Program-made: the position numbers and the translations under genes
From: Woeseiaceae bacterium
Lineage (GTDB): Bacteria; Pseudomonadota; Gammaproteobacteria; Steroidobacterales; Woeseiaceae
NCBI GenBank assembly: GCA_028277185.1
Contig: JANQGQ010000020.1
Coordinates: 1 to 32,461 of the forward strand
Direction: 5' to 3'
DNA length: 32,461 nt
Notes under the pieces: generated by a model
What the model saw: the letters and a program-made list of their open reading frames with translations, nothing else
What the model was told of the DNA's origin: nothing
Database searches by the model: none
Part shown: piece after piece, positions 26,979 to 32,461 of the stretch
How the letters are laid out: the number at the start of each line of letters is the position of its first letter
Position numbering within the stretch: the first letter of the stretch is position 1

Positions 26979-27027
26979 CCGCGCAGCGGAAGGGCGGCGT
27001 TCGCCCGTGCGCGGTCTGTTTTTGTTT
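26979..27027 (+). promoter_or_regulatory. Terminator-like leader hairpin before infC (possible attenuator)
   Basis: CCGCGCA (26979-26985) pairs with TGCGCGG (27008-27014), and inside it GGGCG (26992-26996) with CGCCC (27002-27006) around GCGTT. TCTGTTTTTGTTT follows immediately, and the infC Shine-Dalgarno GGGAGG starts at 27028. The structure has the form of a Rho-independent terminator placed between promoter and gene, with a 6-nt bulge. Confidence 0.6.
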
Positions 27028-27041
27028 GGGAGGATTCTGGA

Positions 27042-27560
27042 ATCGCAGTTTCAAAACGCGTTCGGCGCAACGAGGAGATCGACGTTTCCGAGGTCCGGGT
27101 CATCGGCTCGGACAGCGAGCAAAAAGGCGTAATGCCGGTGCGAGATGCCATCGCCCTGGCGAAGGAGGAAGGCCTCGATCTGGTCGAGGTGGCGCCAACG
27201 GCCGATCCGCCCGTTTGTCGGATCATGGACTTCGGTAAGTACCTGTTCGAGCAGAACAAGAAAGCCCAGTCCGCGCGACGCAAACAAAAGCAGGTACACG
27301 TCAAGGAAATCAAGTTTCGGCCGGGTACGGACGAAGGCGATTACAAGGTCAAGCTAAGGAAGCTCGTGGAGTTCCTCGAGCATGGCGACAAGACGAAGGT
27401 AACTTTGAGATTCAGAGGCCGGGAGATGGCACACCAGGAATTGGGTGCGCAGCTTCTGGCGAGGGTCAGGGACGATCTGGAAGAGTACGGTGCCGTGGAG
27501 CAGATGCCGCAAATGGAAGGTCGGCAGATGGTCATGGTTATCGCGCCAAAGAAACACTAG
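27042..27560 (+). CDS. infC: Translation initiation factor IF-3, with an ATC start codon
   Basis: IF-3 keeps ribosomal subunits apart and rejects wrong start codons. Homology covers [37 protein letters not shown], the [19 protein letters not shown] linker region and the C-terminal [12 protein letters not shown] and APKKH. The predicted start is ATC at 27042, 8 bp after GGGAGG, giving 172 residues (180 in E. coli). E. coli infC starts at AUU and is repressed by IF-3 itself, so a non-standard codon is expected. An in-frame ATG at 26904 lies before the promoter and has no ribosome site. Unlike the usual order, thrS is not upstream. Confidence 0.93.
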   Translation: MAVSKRVRRNEEIDVSEVRVIGSDSEQKGVMPVRDAIALAKEEGLDLVEVAPTADPPVCRIMDFGKYLFEQNKKAQSARRKQKQVHVKEIKFRPGTDEGDYKVKLRKLVEFLEHGDKTKVTLRFRGREMAHQELGAQLLARVRDDLEEYGAVEQMPQMEGRQMVMVIAPKKH

Positions 27561-27599
27561 GCGCGGGATCAGCACCGAGAAAAAGTGAGTAACGACCGA

Positions 27600-27637
27600 G
27601 GCCGCGTGCCGAGGTCCATTACCCGCCTCTAGCGGCC
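27600..27637 (+). promoter_or_regulatory. Structured leader before rpmI, possible L20 control site
   Basis: In the 121-bp infC-rpmI spacer GGCCGC (27600-27605) pairs with GCGGCC (27632-27637) and GAGG (27611-27614) with CCTC (27626-27629). In E. coli L20 represses rpmI-rplT by binding a leader structure here; equivalence is inferred from position only. Confidence 0.45.
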
Positions 27638-27681
27638 GTAACCCGGTACGCGACAAGGCCAAGAAAAGCGGAGACGACGTA

Positions 27682-27879
27682 ATGTCGAAGATGAAGACGA
27701 ACCGGGGCGCGGCCAAGCGCTTCCGCCGGACGGGCAAGGGTGGCTACAAGCGCGCCCAGTCCCACCTCAATCACATCCTGACGAAGAAGACGTCGAAGCG
27801 TAAGCGCCAGCTCGGGAAGACCGCGCAGGTAGCCGACGCCGACGTCAAGAGCGTGCGCCGCATGCTCCCCTACAGTTGA
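27682..27879 (+). CDS. rpmI: 50S ribosomal protein L35
   Basis: The 65-residue, strongly basic protein has the L35 signature [20 protein letters not shown] and [18 protein letters not shown] lies 8 bp before the ATG. It is between infC and rplT, the invariant order, and is translated together with rplT. Confidence 0.97.
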   Translation: MSKMKTNRGAAKRFRRTGKGGYKRAQSHLNHILTKKTSKRKRQLGKTAQVADADVKSVRRMLPYS

Positions 27880-27894
27880 AGGAGTGACTGAGCA

Positions 27895-29288
<1,394 letters not shown>

Positions 29289-29294
29289 GCCGCG

Positions 29295-31673
29295 ATGAAG
29301 ATTGTAGAATCCTGGTTGCGGGAGTGGGTCGATCCCGACCTCGGCAGCGAAGCGCTTGCCAACGAGCTGACAATGCTCGGTCACGAGGTGGACTCGGTCC
29401 ACGTCGAGGGCGAGGGGCTGGCTGGTGTAGTAGTCGCCGAGGTCCTCGAAGTGGCTCCGCACCCGGACGCGGATCGCCTGCGCGTCTGTCAGGTATCGGC
29501 CGGAGACGGAACGCCGCTCGAAGTGGTTTGCGGCGCGCCCAACGTGTTCGTCGGTATGAAAACCCCGCTCGCCGTGCCGGGAGTAACGCTGCCCAACGGC
29601 CTCAAGCTCCGGAAGACGAAGATCCGCGGCGTCGTGTCCAACGGCATGTTGTGTTCGGCCGTGGAACTCGGGCTCGGCACCGAGTCGGACGGCATCATGC
29701 AGCTGCCGGACGACGCGGCAACCGGCGTCGGGCTGAGTGACTACCTGGGGCTGCCGGATACGATTATCGACGTGGATCTCACGCCGAACCGGGGCGACTG
29801 TTTCAGCATGCTCGGGATTGCCCGGGACATTGCTGCGCTGACGGGGGCAAAACTCAAGTCGGCGGGCGTCGATGGACCGGCTGCCGGTTCGGATAGCGTT
29901 CAGCCCGTGGGGCTTCCCGTGCCGGAGGCCTGCCCGGTCTTTGCAGGCCGCGTCGTGGAGGGCATCGACCCCGCGGCCCGCTCGCCGCTGTGGATGGTAG
30001 AGCGCTTGCGGCGTGCCGGGCTTCGCGAGATCTCGCCCGTAGTCGACGTCACCAACTACGTCATGCTGGAACTCGGGCAGCCGCTGCACGGCTACGATCT
30101 CGACCGCATCGCCGGAGCGATCAGGCCAAAGCTTGCGGCGGGCGGAGAGTCGTTGACGTTGCTCGACGAGAATACCGTCGAACTGTCGGAAGGCACCGTG
30201 GTGATAACCGACGACAGCGGCGTGATCGGCCTCGCGGGCATCATGGGTGGCCTCAGCACTGCGGTAACGGCGGAAACGCGCAACGTGTTTTTCGAGGCGG
30301 CATTCTGGCCGCGGCCCTTCATGGCCGGCCGCGCGCGATCCTATCATCTGCACACCGATGCCTCCCTGCGTTTCGAACGGGGCGTCGATCCGGCGGGTCA
30401 GGCACGCGCCGTCGAGAGAGCGACGGAACTGCTGCTGTCGATCGCCGGGGGCACCGCCGGTCCGCTGGTCGTCGAAGCCGCGGAAGACCACATTCCCGAG
30501 CGGCCCGCCGTTCGGCTTCGCCGCGCGCGTATTGAGAAGCTGCTTGGAATGGGTGCGCCTGACGGCGATGTGGAGCGGATTCTCGAGCGCCTCGGCTGCC
30601 GGCTGGAGCGCGAAGACACCGGCTGGCTCGTGACGCCACCCAGCTATCGATTCGATCTCGAGATCGAAGCCGATCTCATCGAGGAGGTCGCCCGCATGGT
30701 TGGCTACGATGCCATCCCGAAGACGACGGCGATCGCAGCGACACCGCTGGCGCCGCTCAGCGAAAGCCGGGTCGCCGACGATCAGGCTGCCCAGACGCTG
30801 ATAGCGCGCGACTACCAGGAAGCCATTACGTACAGCTTCGTCGACGCGGCAGCCGACGAAGCGATATCGGGCGCGCCTTCACAGTTCGTGCTCAGCAATC
30901 CGATCTCTTCGGAACTCGGCGTGATGCGGGCGAGTCTGTGGCCGGGTCTGCTCGAGGCCGCGGCGGGCAATCTGGCACGTCAGCAGGATCGCGTGCGTTT
31001 GTTCGAAATCGGCAAATCGTTTCACGGCAGTCTCGACTCACCCACTGAAGTCCTGCGCGTCGCGGGCCTTGCGGCCGGACCGTCGCTGCCGGAGCAGTGG
31101 GGCGCCGAAAACGCAACGGTGGACTTCTTCGACGTCAAGGCTGACGTCATCGCGATCCTCGCACAGTCCGGCCCGGCAGAGTCGGTGGAATTCGTCGCTG
31201 CCGAGCATCCGGCCTTGCAGCCCGGTCAATGTGCCAGCATTCGGCGGGACGGCGAAACGCTGGGCTGGATCGGGAAACTGCACCCGCGCGTCGCGAGGCA
31301 GTTCGACATCAAACCGACGGTTTATCTGTTCGAACTCGACGCGGACAAGGCGCTGGCCGCCGAGGCGCCGCACGCAGGAACCGTCTCGAAATTCCCGACC
31401 ATGCGCCGCGACCTCGCGGTACTCGTCGCGAACGAAGTGAGAGCGGCCGATCTCGAGGCAGCCGTAAGGGAGGCCGCGCCGGCACTGATAAAGCGGGTCG
31501 TCGTATTTGACATTTACACGGGACCGGGAATAGAAGCTGGGCTAAAAAGCGTTGCTTTAGGCTTGATTTTGCAGGAAACATCGCGCACCCTTACTGACGA
31601 AGACGCGGATGCTGCAAAGGCCGCAGCAGTGCAAAAACTGCAGTCTGATTTCGCGGCCGTACTGAGAGACTGA
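29295..31673 (+). CDS. pheT: Phenylalanine-tRNA ligase beta subunit
   Basis: PheT completes the synthetase and supplies editing and tRNA binding. The 792-residue protein (795 in E. coli) has the N-terminal EMAP-like tRNA-binding domain (about 40-148; [12 protein letters not shown]), the B3/B4 editing domain (about 210-385), the B5 domain (about 400-470; [23 protein letters not shown]), the core-like region and the C-terminal FDX-ACB anticodon-binding domain ([13 protein letters not shown]). It starts 6 bp after pheS. The last ~170 bp is AT-richer than the rest and contains a promoter-like sequence for ihfA. Confidence 0.98.
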   Translation: MKIVESWLREWVDPDLGSEALANELTMLGHEVDSVHVEGEGLAGVVVAEVLEVAPHPDADRLRVCQVSAGDGTPLEVVCGAPNVFVGMKTPLAVPGVTLPNGLKLRKTKIRGVVSNGMLCSAVELGLGTESDGIMQLPDDAATGVGLSDYLGLPDTIIDVDLTPNRGDCFSMLGIARDIAALTGAKLKSAGVDGPAAGSDSVQPVGLPVPEACPVFAGRVVEGIDPAARSPLWMVERLRRAGLREISPVVDVTNYVMLELGQPLHGYDLDRIAGAIRPKLAAGGESLTLLDENTVELSEGTVVITDDSGVIGLAGIMGGLSTAVTAETRNVFFEAAFWPRPFMAGRARSYHLHTDASLRFERGVDPAGQARAVERATELLLSIAGGTAGPLVVEAAEDHIPERPAVRLRRARIEKLLGMGAPDGDVERILERLGCRLEREDTGWLVTPPSYRFDLEIEADLIEEVARMVGYDAIPKTTAIAATPLAPLSESRVADDQAAQTLIARDYQEAITYSFVDAAADEAISGAPSQFVLSNPISSELGVMRASLWPGLLEAAAGNLARQQDRVRLFEIGKSFHGSLDSPTEVLRVAGLAAGPSLPEQWGAENATVDFFDVKADVIAILAQSGPAESVEFVAAEHPALQPGQCASIRRDGETLGWIGKLHPRVARQFDIKPTVYLFELDADKALAAEAPHAGTVSKFPTMRRDLAVLVANEVRAADLEAAVREAAPALIKRVVVFDIYTGPGIEAGLKSVALGLILQETSRTLTDEDADAAKAAAVQKLQSDFAAVLRD
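31507..31536 (+). promoter_or_regulatory. Candidate internal promoter for ihfA within pheT
   Basis: TTGACA (31507-31512, full match) is followed after 18 bp by TAGAAG (31531-31536, 4 of 6). It would give a ~136-nt leader to ihfA. E. coli ihfA also has a promoter inside pheT. Confidence 0.5.
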
Positions 31674-31678
31674 ACTCA

Positions 31679-31978
31679 ATGGCGTTGACCAAAGCTGACA
31701 TGGCCGAGTCCCTGTTCAATGAGCTCGGGCTCAACAAACGTGAGGCACGCGAACTCGTCGACATGTACTTCGAAGAGCTGCGCGCCTCGCTTGCCGTCGG
31801 CGAGCAGGTCAAGCTTTCGGGGTTCGGCAATTTTGATCTTCGGGACAAAAAACAACGGCCGGGGCGCAATCCGAAAACGGGTGAGGAGATTCCGATTTCC
31901 GCCCGTCGCGTTGTAACCTTCAGGCCGGGACAAAAACTAAAGGCCCGAGTGGAAGCATATGCTGGAACCGGGGAATAA
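31679..31978 (+). CDS. ihfA: Integration host factor subunit alpha
   Basis: IHF alpha pairs with the ihfB product encoded at 16672. The 99-residue protein begins [23 protein letters not shown], typical of IHF alpha rather than HU, and has [28 protein letters not shown] and the [17 protein letters not shown] arm. It starts 5 bp after pheT and overlaps the MerR gene by 20 bp. Confidence 0.98.
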   Translation: MALTKADMAESLFNELGLNKREARELVDMYFEELRASLAVGEQVKLSGFGNFDLRDKKQRPGRNPKTGEEIPISARRVVTFRPGQKLKARVEAYAGTGE

Positions 31979-32315
31979 CGACCAACTACCTCCCATCCCA
32001 GGCAAGCGCTACTTCACCATCGGTGAGGTCAGTGAGTTGTGTCTCGTCAAGCCGCACGTCCTGCGGTATTGGGAGCAGGAGTTTCCGCAGCTCAAGCCCG
32101 TCAAGCGGCGCGGCAATCGTCGTTACTATCAGCGTCAGGACGTATTGATCATCCGGCAGATTCGCAGCCTTCTGTACGATGAAGGCTTCACGATCGGCGG
32201 CGCGCGCCAGCGGCTGACAGGCGAAGAGGCTAAGTCGGACGTGAGTCAGAGCCAGCAGATCATTCGGCAGCTCCGGATCGAGCTCGAGCAGGTACTCAAA
32301 ATCCTCCGCCGCTAG
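31959..32315 (+). CDS. MerR-family transcriptional regulator
   Basis: The 118-residue protein has a winged helix-turn-helix MerR domain (about 17-86): [29 protein letters not shown], then [31 protein letters not shown] short coiled coil follows ([18 protein letters not shown]) with no effector-binding domain or metal cysteines. This short MerR protein is found right after ihfA in many gammaproteobacteria; its targets are not known to me. The 20-bp overlap with ihfA points to coupled translation. Confidence 0.94.
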   Translation: MLEPGNNDQLPPIPGKRYFTIGEVSELCLVKPHVLRYWEQEFPQLKPVKRRGNRRYYQRQDVLIIRQIRSLLYDEGFTIGGARQRLTGEEAKSDVSQSQQIIRQLRIELEQVLKILRR

Positions 32316-32336
32316 CCACCGGCCGTCCGGGCAGGC

Positions 32337-32365
32337 TTTCAAACCTAAGCCGCGGCACGTATGAT
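32337..32365 (+). promoter_or_regulatory. Promoter for tRNA-Pro
   Basis: TTTCAA (32337-32342) and TATGAT (32360-32365, 5 of 6) are 17 bp apart, followed by a GC-rich TGCCGCCCTC discriminator as in stringently controlled stable-RNA promoters. The tRNA starts about 33 bp after the predicted start site. Confidence 0.6.
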
Positions 32366-32404
32366 TGCCGCCCTCCCGCAAGCATGCACGAACGCGGACA
32401 CGGT

Positions 32405-32461
32405 CGGGGCGTAGCGCAGCCTGGTAGCGCACCACAATGGGGTTGTGGGGGTCGGAGGTTC
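32405..32461 (+). tRNA. tRNA-Pro (anticodon GGG), cut by the window end
   Basis: The sequence CGGGGCG begins an acceptor stem, then the D-arm GCGCAGCCTGGTAGCGC typical of tRNA-Pro, the anticodon stem CCACA/TGTGG with loop ATGGGGT giving GGG, and the start of the T-arm (GGAGGTTC). The last ~20 bases lie beyond the window. Confidence 0.93.

Overview
The window is ordinary-looking chromosome from a GC-rich gammaproteobacterium. The evidence for that placement is gene order. The runs mtaD-ubiG-mupP-yciK, gyrA-serC-pheA-aroA-cmk-rpsA-ihfB and infC-rpmI-rplT-pheS-pheT-ihfA-merR are arrangements known from Pseudomonas and relatives. The proteins also read as gammaproteobacterial housekeeping types. 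I cannot name a genus. No phage, insertion sequence, CRISPR array or secondary-metabolite cluster was seen.

Layout. (1) 2-1484, plus strand: the end of scpB overlapping rluB. (2) 6359-1500, minus strand: a tightly packed operon of an amidohydrolase (mtaD), ubiG, a HAD phosphatase (probably mupP), rmuC and a yciK-type dehydrogenase. (3) 6644-14750, plus strand: gyrA, then a serine/aromatic amino-acid and nucleotide operon (serC, serA, pheA, aroA, cmk) ending in a clear Rho-independent terminator. (4) rpsA with its own terminator, then ihfB, lapA and lapB (envelope LPS control), a ComEA-like DNA-binding protein, galU and a cupin/JmjC-like oxygenase. (5) 20900-23000 is the only accessory-looking stretch: a ParD/ParE toxin-antitoxin pair with a strong operator palindrome and a strong hairpin inside the toxin start, a GNAT acetyltransferase, and an unrecognised membrane protein on the minus strand. 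(6) tRNA-Asn and an aspartate-type aminotransferase on the minus strand, divergent from uvrB. (7) tRNA-Val followed by a tandem partial duplication of its 3' half, then the translation operon infC-rpmI-rplT-pheS-pheT-ihfA-merR, and finally a tRNA-Pro cut by the window edge.

The most interesting signals are regulatory rather than new genes. infC appears to start at an ATC codon and is preceded by a terminator-like hairpin just after a good promoter. parE carries a nested hairpin over codons 4-19. gyrA contains an AT-rich island with a perfect 10-bp inverted repeat. tRNA-Val has a 119-bp tandem repeat containing a tRNA 3' remnant. I found no convincing new multi-gene system.
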